Below are positions 35,840 through 43,862 of a stretch of DNA of 64,000 bases, piece after piece. The DNA comes from Nocardia wallacei (GTDB lineage: Bacteria > Actinomycetota > Actinomycetes > Mycobacteriales > Mycobacteriaceae), in assembly GCF_014466955.1 (NCBI RefSeq), contig NZ_AP023396.1, forward strand, positions 2,232,001 to 2,296,000, read 5' to 3'. The first letter of the stretch is position 1, and each line of letters opens with the position of its first letter. The notes under the pieces are model-generated. The model ran no database searches. It was not told where the DNA came from and saw nothing but the letters and a program-made list of their open reading frames with translations. The translations under genes and the position numbers were made by a program.

Positions 35840-37516
35840 TCACCGCTGGTGGGAAGACCGATCGGGATCGGTCCGCAACATCGTCAGCAACATGCGGTGC
35901 AGAACCTTCGCCGGAGCGCTCACCTCGGCGCCGCCCGCCTCGACCGCGGCGAAGCATTCGGCCAGCGCCCGGCCGGGCGCGAATACTCCTCGTTCGAAAC
36001 ACTGTTCACCCAGTTGGGCCCGCCACCGCCGGTAGCCGCCGACCACCTGCGCCAGCGTCTCGCCCTGCGCGCCCTGCAGCCGCAGATACTCGGTAATGAG
36101 AGCGCGCTGCGCCTCCCGACGTGCACGGCGCCCGCCGGCGAGATCGATGGCGCCGCCGAGTTCACGCAGAATCGCCGCATACATCGGCCGCCGCGGCATG
36201 CGGATCGGTCCGGTCGCGGTCTGGTCGCGGGCGGTCAGCAGGGCGGGGTCGGCGGCGGCGGCCTGCGACAGCAGGATCCACGGCGCCACGGTCGTCGCGG
36301 TGCCGCGCTCCTCGACAGTGGACAGCGGCTCGGTCTCGTCGACGATCTCGATCCCGCCCAGCACTGCGGGATACCGGGCGAGGACGAGGTCGACGGCATC
36401 GGCGATGTCCTGAGCCGTCTGCACCGCCAAGCCCGCGGTGTCGAATCCCTCCAGACCCAGATCGTGACGGGCCGCCATATCGCGGACGATGCGCATCGCC
36501 TCGGCGTCGGAGGGACGTCGTGACGACGCGGGCATCGGCTTCTCCGGGCGCTGCCGGGAATCGCGGCGCGGCGCCGACGCCGGCTTGCCGGCTGCGGGCG
36601 GGCGAGCCTGGGCCGGACCGCGCGGCGGCGACACCCGCGGCGGGGTTTCCCCGGCGGGCGGCCCCTGTGCTCCCGACGGTCTCGACCACGGTGAACCGGA
36701 GGCGTTGCGCGACCACGGAGTTTCCGCTCCGGGACCGCCACCCGAGCGGGCGCTGCCCGGCTGCGCAGACGACCGTTGCCCCCGCGTTTGCGGCGGTGCG
36801 CCACCGGGCGAATTTCCGCGCCCGGTGGTGTCGCCGGGCGTCGGTGTGCGCGGTTCGGCGGTGGGTGGCTGGTTCGCGTTCTCGTCACCGGGCGCGTCGT
36901 CGCCGGACCGGTCGTCGCCAGACGGGTCGGAATCCGGCGTATCGCCCGGCTGCGTCTGGTCCGGCGACTGCTGCGGTTCGGCGGTGCCCGAGTCGGCGTT
37001 GCCCGAATCAGGTTCGCCCGCATCGGAGTCGGCGAGATCGGTCGGGTCCGGCTCGGCGGGAGCGTCGGTCGGAAGGTCGGATTCGGCCGGCCGGTCTGGG
37101 GGATCGGTGGCGGCGGGATACTCGGATGGAACCGACCGGGGGACGTCGGAAGCGAACGGATCCGCGGTCGGTAGCCCTGGGTACGCGGTCGTCGCGTCGG
37201 ATCCGGCCGCGTCTGCGAGGCCGCGGGCGCCGGACCGGTCCTGGCTCTCGAACGCCTCGGCCGAGGTGTTCAGTTCGGTGCTCATCGCCTCGAGATCGGC
37301 GACGAGGTCCTCGAGTCCTTCCATACCCCGCGCGGCGTCGGGCTGATATGTCTGCGCGAACGCCTCGCCCGGTTCGTCGTCACCCCAGCACGCGCCCTCG
37401 TCGGCGAGCGCCGCGCGCAACTCCTGCGCGATCCGCGCCGCTTCGTCGGCCCGCTGCCGCAGTTCCGATGCGGAAGCGCGCAGATCGGCCGGATCGACTC
37501 GCAACGAATCGGCCAT
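35840..37516 (-). CDS. WXG100-like protein with degenerate zincin-like C-terminus
   Basis: Product of 558 residues beginning MADSLRVDPADLRASA. Residues 1-105 form a helical hairpin with the WG turn in CWGDDEPGEAF, as in WXG100/Esp substrates of type VII secretion. About 110-340 is Pro/Asp/Gly-rich and disordered. About 345-558 is a folded domain whose order of elements resembles the zincin of the giant protein (AVQTAQDIADAV; WILLSQ; MYAAILRELGGAID), but the HExxH histidines read R and G, so it is probably not catalytic. It heads the 28-kb minus-strand operon; an export partner or chaperone is a guess. Confidence 0.7.
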   Translation of the reverse strand: MADSLRVDPADLRASASELRQRADEAARIAQELRAALADEGACWGDDEPGEAFAQTYQPDAARGMEGLEDLVADLEAMSTELNTSAEAFESQDRSGARGLADAAGSDATTAYPGLPTADPFASDVPRSVPSEYPAATDPPDRPAESDLPTDAPAEPDPTDLADSDAGEPDSGNADSGTAEPQQSPDQTQPGDTPDSDPSGDDRSGDDAPGDENANQPPTAEPRTPTPGDTTGRGNSPGGAPPQTRGQRSSAQPGSARSGGGPGAETPWSRNASGSPWSRPSGAQGPPAGETPPRVSPPRGPAQARPPAAGKPASAPRRDSRQRPEKPMPASSRRPSDAEAMRIVRDMAARHDLGLEGFDTAGLAVQTAQDIADAVDLVLARYPAVLGGIEIVDETEPLSTVEERGTATTVAPWILLSQAAAADPALLTARDQTATGPIRMPRRPMYAAILRELGGAIDLAGGRRARREAQRALITEYLRLQGAQGETLAQVVGGYRRWRAQLGEQCFERGVFAPGRALAECFAAVEAGGAEVSAPAKVLHRMLLTMLRTDPDRSSHQR

Positions 37517-37613
37517 ACGATTTCCCGGCCTAGCTTTCCGATCGTGACCGACGTTCCGTGCGGCGGGCTCGGCAGCCTTCCCATCGGCGATTGACGGTTG
37601 CGATTGTATCGGC

Positions 37614-38516
37614 TCAGTTCGGAACGGGCCCCGGGTCGATGGGCCGGGCGGGCAGAGTTTCGGTGAGGGTGTCCGAGATGTCCTGCAGCGGAGTAGGTCC
37701 GGCGCTGTCGGCGACGGTGACGGCGATATAGGTGCCGCGGTCGACGACGAACCAGGTGCCGGAGGTGACGCCCGAGGTGCGGTCGCGCACTTCGAACCAG
37801 TTGACGCCGTTGATGACCTGCAGCGCGGACGCCTTGTCGAATTCCAGCGGCCGATCCAGCCCACAGCGCAGCACGATCGGCTCGCCGCCGTCGGGCAGCT
37901 GCCAGGCGACGGTGGCGGGCGGGGCGGGCTGCGCCAGCTCCGCCTTGGTGTAATCGCCGAGACTGTCCGGCAGCGCGGGCAACAGCGCCGCACACGCCGG
38001 GCCCCCGGCCGCCGGAGCCGGGACGGAACCGAGCGCCAGCGGCTCCCGCACCGTGTCCTGCCGCGACACCACCGCGATCAGCAGGACGGCAACGATCAAG
38101 GCGACGGGCAGCGCCACCGCGGTAGCGATCAAGGCGGGCGAGTACTTCGGGGCATCACCTGAATCGTCATTGCGCTCGGCGCCCGCCGCGGCCCCGGCCA
38201 GCGTGCTCCCGCTGTCCGCCGTCGCCTCCGCCCCGGTTCCCGTGTCCTCGCCCGTGCTGTCCGCCGCCGCGCCTTGCGCCTCGGTTCCCGTTCCCGTGTC
38301 CCGGCTTTCACTGCCCGCCGCCTCCGTGTCGTCGGCATCGGGTTTCGCGCCTGCGTTGTCGGCAGCCGCGGCTTCCGTGCCGCCGGGACCGGAGTTCGTG
38401 GCCCCGTTGTCGGCGGCCGTCTCCGCGCCCGCAGCACGGGTTTGCGCGGCTCCGCTCTCGGCGTCTGCGGTATCGGACGGCGTGGAGTCCTCGGGCCGTT
38501 CCGTGTCGCTGCTCAT
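37614..38516 (-). CDS. DUF3515 membrane-anchored protein
   Basis: Product of 300 residues. Residues 1-120 are Ala/Thr/Asp-rich and low complexity, residues about 126-148 form one transmembrane helix (ALIATAVALPVALIVAVLL), and the extracytoplasmic C-terminus carries GPACAALLPALPDSLGDYTK and VAWQLPDGGEPIVLRCGL, typical of DUF3515. The M. tuberculosis relative, Rv2980, also lies between ddlA and thiL, which marks the edge of the conserved block. It is divergent from thiL. The frame is open to 38666, so an earlier start cannot be excluded. Function unknown. Confidence 0.82.
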   Translation of the reverse strand: MSSDTERPEDSTPSDTADAESGAAQTRAAGAETAADNGATNSGPGGTEAAAADNAGAKPDADDTEAAGSESRDTGTGTEAQGAAADSTGEDTGTGAEATADSGSTLAGAAAGAERNDDSGDAPKYSPALIATAVALPVALIVAVLLIAVVSRQDTVREPLALGSVPAPAAGGPACAALLPALPDSLGDYTKAELAQPAPPATVAWQLPDGGEPIVLRCGLDRPLEFDKASALQVINGVNWFEVRDRTSGVTSGTWFVVDRGTYIAVTVADSAGPTPLQDISDTLTETLPARPIDPGPVPN

Positions 38517-38714
38517 CCGGAAGTTCGTCTCCGCTCGTCCTCGATCGGGCCGCGGGTCCGGCGGTCCGATAGCGCCGCTGCTGGGATTTCCGGACCCGAG
38601 CGTAGCGAACGGCGGCGGCGGGCAGTCGGTGTGTACGGGCGTCCGCCATTGCGGTGGTCGCGGCATCGGGGCCAGTACTGTCTATGCGGCCCGGCTCATC
38701 GGAAGGAGAGCGCC

Positions 38715-39683
38715 ATCACCGACAGCACCCCGCGCACCGTGCGCGAATTGGGGGAGTTCGCCTTGATCGCGCGCATGAACGGCGGCCGTGACCAGAGCAC
38801 CGGCGTGCTGCTGGGCCCCGGCGACGACGCCGCGATCGTGGCCGCGCCCGCCGGGCGGTACGTCGTGAGCACCGACATGCTGGTCCAGGACCGGCACTTC
38901 CGCCTCGACTGGTCCGCGCCCGCCGACATCGGCCGCAAGGCGATCGCGCAGAACGCCGCCGACGTGGTCGCGATGGGTGCGGCGCCGAGCGCGTTCGTGG
39001 TCTCCCTGGGCTGCCCCGCCGACACCCCGATCGCCTTCATCGACGAATTCGTCGACGGCCTGTGGACCGAGGCGCGGCGGGCGGGCGCCTCGATCGCCGG
39101 TGGTGATGTCGTGCGCAGCCCGCTGCTGGTGATCTCGGTGACGGCGTTCGGCGATCCGCCCGCCCGCGCGGTACTGCGCTCGGGCGCGCGGCCCGGCGAC
39201 ATCGTCGCGGTAGCCGGACGACTGGGCTGGTCGGCGGCCGGGCTGTCGCTGCTCGCCGCGGGCGCCGAGCTCGCGCGGTTCCCCGAAGTCGTTGCCGCCC
39301 ATCGTGTTCCGCAACCGCCCTACGATACCGTGCTGGGCATGCCGGCCGCCGCCCCGATCACGGCCATGGCCGACGTCTCCGATGGTCTGCTCGCCGACCT
39401 CGGTCACATCGCCGCCGCCTCCGGCGTCGCCATCGATATCGACTCGGCCGCGCTCGGCGACCCCGCGTTGCGCCCGGTGGCCGAACTGCTCGGCGCGGAC
39501 CCGCTCGGCTGGCAGCTGACCGGCGGTGAGGACCACGCCTTCGCCGCGACTTTCGCTGGCGGACAACAACTTCCGCCCGGATGGCTGGCGGTGGGGCTGG
39601 TCGGCCCCGGCTCCGGCGTGACCGTCGACGGCGCGGCATGGACCGGACCCACCGGTTGGGAATCGTTCGCGGAAGGCGGGTGA
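38715..39683 (+). CDS. thiL: Thiamine-monophosphate kinase
   Basis: ThiL phosphorylates thiamine monophosphate to the diphosphate cofactor. Family motifs are GELGEF-like RELGEFALIARM, LLGPGDDAA (metal and ATP), VSTDMLVQDRHF, and MADVSDGLLADLGHIA. The start is unusual: a strong GGAAGGAG (38701-38708) sits 6 nt before an ATC at 38715, with no ATG or GTG at the right distance. The first ordinary start in frame is GTG at 38739, eight codons on, which would leave only two residues before LGEF. Either could be right. DUF3515 is divergent, ung follows 39 bp after the stop. Confidence 0.88.
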   Translation: MTDSTPRTVRELGEFALIARMNGGRDQSTGVLLGPGDDAAIVAAPAGRYVVSTDMLVQDRHFRLDWSAPADIGRKAIAQNAADVVAMGAAPSAFVVSLGCPADTPIAFIDEFVDGLWTEARRAGASIAGGDVVRSPLLVISVTAFGDPPARAVLRSGARPGDIVAVAGRLGWSAAGLSLLAAGAELARFPEVVAAHRVPQPPYDTVLGMPAAAPITAMADVSDGLLADLGHIAAASGVAIDIDSAALGDPALRPVAELLGADPLGWQLTGGEDHAFAATFAGGQQLPPGWLAVGLVGPGSGVTVDGAAWTGPTGWESFAEGG

Positions 39684-39722
39684 GGTATCGCCGTGCGACT
39701 CGCCACGCTATGTTGTCCCGAC

Positions 39723-40400
39723 ATGGGCGGAAAACCACTGTCGGAGATCATCGATACGGGCTGGGCCGAGGCGCTGGAACCGGTCGCCGACCGGATAGCC
39801 GAGATGGGCGAATTCCTGCGCGCCGAGAACGCCGCCGGCCGCGGCTACTTGCCCAAGGGCGAGAACGTACTACGGGCCTTCCAGCGGCCCTTCGACAAGG
39901 TGCGGGTGCTGATCGTCGGCCAGGATCCGTACCCGACCCCCGGCCACGCCATGGGGCTGAGTTTCTCGGTGGCGCCGGATGTTTCGCCCGTCCCGCGCAG
40001 CCTGGCCAACATCTTCTCCGAATACTCCAAGGATCTCGGGCATCCGACGCCGTCCTGTGGTGACCTGTCGCCGTGGTCGGACCAGGGTGTGCTCATGCTG
40101 AACAGAGTGCTCACCGTGCAGCCCGGCCAGCCCGCCTCGCATCGCGGCAAGGGCTGGGAAGCGGTGACCGAACAGGCGATTCGCGCGCTGGTCGCCCGCG
40201 ATCAGCCGCTGGTCGCCATCCTGTGGGGCCGCGACGCCTCGACCCTGAAGCCGATGCTCGGCGGTGTCCCGTTCATCGAATCGGCCCATCCTTCACCGCT
40301 GTCTGCCTCGCGTGGATTCTTCGGATCGAGGCCGTTCTCCCGGACCAACGAATTGCTGGGTACATTGGGGGCCGCTCCGGTCGACTGGCGGCTGCCCTGA
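39723..40400 (+). CDS. ung: Uracil-DNA glycosylase
   Basis: Ung removes uracil from DNA. The 225-residue product has the catalytic [15 protein letters not shown] (Asp water-activator) and the C-terminal [18 protein letters not shown] loop. I prefer the ATG at 39723 ([10 protein letters not shown]), which matches the length of mycobacterial Ung, over the ATG ten codons earlier. It follows thiL on the same strand. Confidence 0.95.
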   Translation: MGGKPLSEIIDTGWAEALEPVADRIAEMGEFLRAENAAGRGYLPKGENVLRAFQRPFDKVRVLIVGQDPYPTPGHAMGLSFSVAPDVSPVPRSLANIFSEYSKDLGHPTPSCGDLSPWSDQGVLMLNRVLTVQPGQPASHRGKGWEAVTEQAIRALVARDQPLVAILWGRDASTLKPMLGGVPFIESAHPSPLSASRGFFGSRPFSRTNELLGTLGAAPVDWRLP

Positions 40401-40439
40401 CCGGGGCTGTGTCGGTTCGAGCTAACCAGGAGAAGTTGC

Positions 40440-40706
40440 ATGCAGAACAAGTCCGTGCGTGGCGCTGTCGTCACCGTCGCCGCCGGGGCGGCCATCCTCG
40501 GCGCGTCCGCGGTCGCCGAGGCCGCGCCGCTCCCGCTGGAGCCCGCGGCCCCGCAGGAGACGGTCACCGAGCAGGCCGCGCCGGTGCTGGCGCTCTACGA
40601 TCCGCAGACGGGCTCGGCTTCGCTGTCGTCGAATGTGAACGCCTTCGGACTGTGCGCGTTGCAGAGCATCAGTTCCGACGTGCAGTGCATCGGCGGGGCG
40701 AACTGA
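40440..40706 (+). CDS. Small secreted protein, unknown
   Basis: Product of 88 residues with a clear Sec signal peptide: KSVRG, then a hydrophobic core (AVVTVAAGAAILGASAVA) and a likely cleavage after AEA. The mature part is about 60 residues, with two cysteines close to its end that may form a disulfide. An AGGAGA ribosome-binding site precedes the ATG. Its 3' end overlaps that of the convergent GNAT gene by 38 bp. No function recognised. Confidence 0.7.
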   Translation: MQNKSVRGAVVTVAAGAAILGASAVAEAAPLPLEPAAPQETVTEQAAPVLALYDPQTGSASLSSNVNAFGLCALQSISSDVQCIGGAN

Positions 40707-41187
40707 CCATTCGCACTTCCCATGCGGGAGTGAAGGCTTCGACTCGGCGGGAGCCGTCGAGTTCGAAGCCGAATTTACGATAGAACGCCTGGGCGCGCGG
40801 ATTGTCCTCGAACACCCACAGCGACGTGTCGGTGTCGGGACGCAGGACCGCGCGCATCAGTTCGTGTGCCACGCCGGTGCCGTACCAGGCGGCCCGCACA
40901 TACATGGCATTCACCTCACGTGCCGTCACCGGCGGGTCGTCCCGGGCCGGTCCGCCACTGCCGAATCCGATGACGGTGTCTCCGGTGAGCGCGACCACCG
41001 TGGAATCGGGGTAGCGCAGGCGGACGCGCTCCCATTGCGCCGCGCGGCGCTCGACATCGAACGCGTCGAGTACGTGCTGCGGCACCAGCCCCCGATAGGC
41101 CTCCCGCCAGCAGGCGATGTGGCATTCGGCGAGGCTGTGGGTGTGCTCGGCGGCCAGCGGTTCGATGCGCCACGTTCGTCCGGTCAT
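40669..41187 (-). CDS. GNAT-family N-acetyltransferase
   Basis: Product of 172 residues with the GNAT fold: an N-terminal ECHIACWREAYRGLVP helix typical of the family, VNAMYVRAAWYGTGVAHELMRAVL (acetyl-CoA loop, here with G-T-G) and LWVFEDNPRAQAFYRKFGFE at the C-terminus. The substrate cannot be told. It lies downstream of rpmB on the same strand but behind a hairpin, so it is probably transcribed separately. Confidence 0.85.
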   Translation of the reverse strand: MTGRTWRIEPLAAEHTHSLAECHIACWREAYRGLVPQHVLDAFDVERRAAQWERVRLRYPDSTVVALTGDTVIGFGSGGPARDDPPVTAREVNAMYVRAAWYGTGVAHELMRAVLRPDTDTSLWVFEDNPRAQAFYRKFGFELDGSRRVEAFTPAWEVRMVSSPRRCTARRN

Positions 41188-41217
41188 GGCTCTTCCTGTG
41201 TCGCCCCCGGCAACGAC

Positions 41218-41259
41218 AACGGCGCCCCGGCACCCTCACGGGTGCGCCGGGGCGCCGTT
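41218..41259. terminator. GC-rich hairpin downstream of rpmB
   Basis: The arms AACGGCGCCCCGGCACCC and its complement pair around a TCAC loop, with a 2-nt bulge in one arm, and a T-pair at the edge. It lies 16 bp after the rpmB stop on the minus strand and before the GNAT gene, so it most likely terminates rpmB. Confidence 0.75.
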
Positions 41260-41275
41260 CGGTAGTTCGCGCAGC

Positions 41276-41467
41276 TCAGCCGCGTACGACCTTGCCGGCC
41301 TTGAGGCAGGAGGTGCACACGTTCATCCGACGGGTGTTGCCCGGCGCGACCTGCGCGCGGACAGTCTGGATGTTCGGGTTCCAGCGACGGTTGGTGCGCC
41401 GGTGCGAGTGCGAAACCGACTTACCGAAGCCGGGGCCCTTGGCGCAGACGTCGCAGACGGCAGCCAT
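41276..41467 (-). CDS. rpmB: Ribosomal protein bL28
   Basis: Product of 63 residues starting [15 protein letters not shown]. Two Cys pairs (CDVC and CTSC) mark the zinc-binding (C+) form of L28, the usual housekeeping paralogue rather than the zinc-starvation copy. The open frame extends six codons further, but the internal ATG gives the family N-terminus. It is divergent from the DAK gene. Confidence 0.95.
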   Translation of the reverse strand: MAAVCDVCAKGPGFGKSVSHSHRRTNRRWNPNIQTVRAQVAPGNTRRMNVCTSCLKAGKVVRG

Positions 41468-41795
41468 AGTCGCGAGCTCCTTCATGTCATGTGGGGACCG
41501 CTGTCTTCGCGGGACAGCCTGTCCGGAAACTTGTCGTCAATGCCTGCCTGCGGAGATCCGCGGGCGAACGCAACCGAGCACCGGTCGCGTGAGGCAACTT
41601 TGCAAGAGTAGCGGGGGCCGATGACCAATGTCCAATCGCGGTCCGTGCCGCCGGGCGCGCGTGTGGACATGGCGTGAGATGGCGCACAGCATTGTCGCCG
41701 CGCGATGTCCCACTGCGCTGCTGCCGTGTCGGACCCTCCTATTACCCTGGCGAGCGGGGTATGTGCGCGAACGGTGACGGCGAGAGGACGGTGAC
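41468..41795. other. Divergent intergenic region rpmB / DAK
   Basis: 328 bp without a supported gene. It must hold the promoters for rpmB (-) and the DAK-like gene (+). I see no riboswitch-like fold or long palindrome and could not place a confident -35/-10 pair. Confidence 0.4.
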
Positions 41796-43862
41796 GTGCC
41801 CGGGTTCCGGGATGAGTTGAACGGCGCTGCGCTGGCGCAGTGGGCCCGGCTCTGCCTGGACGGACTCGAACGCCACCGCGACGAGATCAACGCCTTGAAC
41901 GTCTTCCCCATAGCCGACGCCGACACCGGCACCAACATGCTCGCCACCATGCGCGCCGCCACCCAGGCCGTTGCCGCGGTGCCGGGCGTGCACGAGGACC
42001 TCACGCCCGGGGTGTGCGCGGAAGCGGAGCTGGGTGGGCGTGGGGGGCCGGGTGTGCGCGCGGAGCCGGATGTGCGCGCGGAAGCGGAACTGGGTGGGGG
42101 CGCGGAGCCGGACGTGTGCGCGGAAGCGGAGGTGGGTGGGCGCGCGGAGGCGGATGGGCGCGGTGAGGTGGATGGGCGCGGTGAGGTGGCGCTGGGTATG
42201 CGCAGTGGGGCAGCGCCGAGCGCGTTGGGGGAGGGTGCGCCGTTGTCTCTCGAGCGGGCGGTGTCTCTCGAGCGGGCGGTGGGGACCGCGATGGCGCGTG
42301 CGGCGACTGCGGGGGCGCGGGGGAATTCCGGAATCATCTTGTCTCAGGTTTTGCGCGGGATCGCCGAGGCCGTAGCGGACGGGCCGCTCACCGCAGCGAC
42401 ACTGCGGGTCGCGCTGCGGCGGGCGGCGGTGCTGGTTCGGGACGCGTTGAGCGTGCCGGTCGAGGGGACGATGCTGACGGTGCTGGAGGCGGCCGCCGAC
42501 CGGGCCGAGGACTGCGCCGAGGACACCCTCGCGGCAGTCGCCCTGGCCGCCGCGGACGGCGCCTCGAAAGCGTTGGGCGACACTCCCTCTCAATTGAGCG
42601 TGCTGCGCACGGCAGGCGTGGTCGATGCCGGAGCGCGTGGACTGCTGGTCCTGCTGGACGCCCTGGTCACCACGGTCACCGGCCAGGTACCGTCACGCCC
42701 CGCGTACCTCGGCTCCGAGCGGGTGCCGTCCCGCCCGTCCGAACCGATCACCACTCGCGCATCCTCGGAACGACGCGACACACAATCTGTGCGCGCGGTG
42801 TCGAGCAGTAACGGTGATGCGGTCCCGCCGAACTCGACTCGCGCCACCGCCACCGAGCCGGCAACCCGCGACGGGTCGCCCGTCCCGGCTCCGCCGGCCG
42901 TTCCCACAGCGCCGCAATCCGATTCGGCGGGGGCGGCGGTCTGCTGTGCCGCGGGTGCCGCTGTCGCACGGCCGCATTATGAGGTGATGTACCTGCTGAC
43001 CGACGCCGAGGCCGAGCGGATCGAGTGTCTGCGGGAAGCTCTTGCGCGACTGGGGGATTCGGTGGTTGTGGTCGGCGACGGCGACGGCACCTGGTCGGCC
43101 CACGTGCACTGTGCCGATGCGGGAGCGGCTGTCGAAGCGGGCCTGGCGGCGGGCACAGTGCGGGACATCCGGATCGAGGGCTTGGTGTCCGCGCCGGAGA
43201 TGCCCGGTCCGCCCGACCGCGGCATCCTCGCCGTGGTCGGCGGCCCCGGCGCGGCCCGGCTGTTCGAGGACGCCGGCGCCGTCGTGCTGGAAGGTGACGT
43301 CACCGCCGACGCCCTGCTCACCGCCATCCGCGAGATGCCCCACCGCGAGGTGGTCGTGCTACCGAACGGCGCCCTGCCCGCACACGAACTGGTGGCCGTC
43401 AGCGTCGCCGCCCGCGACGGCCGGCGCGATGTGCTCATGCTGCCCAGCGGCTCGATGGTGCAGGGCTTGGCGGCTCTGGCCCTGCACGACGGCGGCCGCA
43501 CCGCCGCCGACGACGTGTTCGCCATGTCGGAGGCCGCCGCCGCCACCCGCTGGGGCGCGCTGCGGGTGGCCCCGGAGCGAGCGCTGACCATCGTCGGCAC
43601 CTGCGAGCGCGGCGACGGCCTCGGCCTGGTCGGCAACGATGTCGTCGTGATCGACGCGGATGCCGGCGCCGCCGCCCGCACCCTGCTGGACCGCATGCTC
43701 GGCCTGGGCGGCGAACTGGTCACGCTGCTGCTGGGCGCCGCCGCCCCGCCCGGGCTGGGCGAGGAGCTGACCGAACACATCACCGAGACCTTCCCGGGCG
43801 TCGAGGTGATCACCTACGACGGCGGGCAAGCCGCTGACCTGGTGCAGATCGGGGTGGAATAG
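41796..43862 (+). CDS. DhaL/DegV-type (YloV-like) fatty acid kinase family protein
   Basis: Product of 688 residues. The N-terminal DhaL (DAK2) domain has LNVFPIADADTGTNMLATM (nucleotide and metal Asp residues) and ARGNSGIILSQVLRG. The C-terminal part contains a DegV/DAK phosphatase-like domain (GDGDGTWSAHVHCADAG; VVLPNGALPAHE). Related proteins act in fatty acid kinase systems in Firmicutes; the substrate here is unknown. Residues about 70-135, in the middle of the DhaL domain, are an odd Glu/Ala/Gly repeat. It starts with GTG and ends immediately before the recG ATG, so the two are coupled. Confidence 0.85.
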   Translation: MPGFRDELNGAALAQWARLCLDGLERHRDEINALNVFPIADADTGTNMLATMRAATQAVAAVPGVHEDLTPGVCAEAELGGRGGPGVRAEPDVRAEAELGGGAEPDVCAEAEVGGRAEADGRGEVDGRGEVALGMRSGAAPSALGEGAPLSLERAVSLERAVGTAMARAATAGARGNSGIILSQVLRGIAEAVADGPLTAATLRVALRRAAVLVRDALSVPVEGTMLTVLEAAADRAEDCAEDTLAAVALAAADGASKALGDTPSQLSVLRTAGVVDAGARGLLVLLDALVTTVTGQVPSRPAYLGSERVPSRPSEPITTRASSERRDTQSVRAVSSSNGDAVPPNSTRATATEPATRDGSPVPAPPAVPTAPQSDSAGAAVCCAAGAAVARPHYEVMYLLTDAEAERIECLREALARLGDSVVVVGDGDGTWSAHVHCADAGAAVEAGLAAGTVRDIRIEGLVSAPEMPGPPDRGILAVVGGPGAARLFEDAGAVVLEGDVTADALLTAIREMPHREVVVLPNGALPAHELVAVSVAARDGRRDVLMLPSGSMVQGLAALALHDGGRTAADDVFAMSEAAAATRWGALRVAPERALTIVGTCERGDGLGLVGNDVVVIDADAGAAARTLLDRMLGLGGELVTLLLGAAAPPGLGEELTEHITETFPGVEVITYDGGQAADLVQIGVE
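42012..42194 (+). repeat. Imperfect tandem repeat inserted in the DhaL domain
   Basis: Units of the GTGCGCGCGGAAGCGGA / CTGGGTGGG type recur about six to eight times and encode VRAEAELGG-like and AEPDV repeats. The stretch falls between the conserved QAVAAVPGV helix and the AGARGNSG motif, so it is an expanded loop inside a catalytic domain. Frame is kept. Confidence 0.8.

Noticed and set aside
9478..37613. Integrative element boundaries (att sites, integrase, IS ends) around the giant locus
   Set aside because: No integrase, transposase, tRNA target or flanking direct repeat was found, so the locus is listed as an insertion by synteny only.
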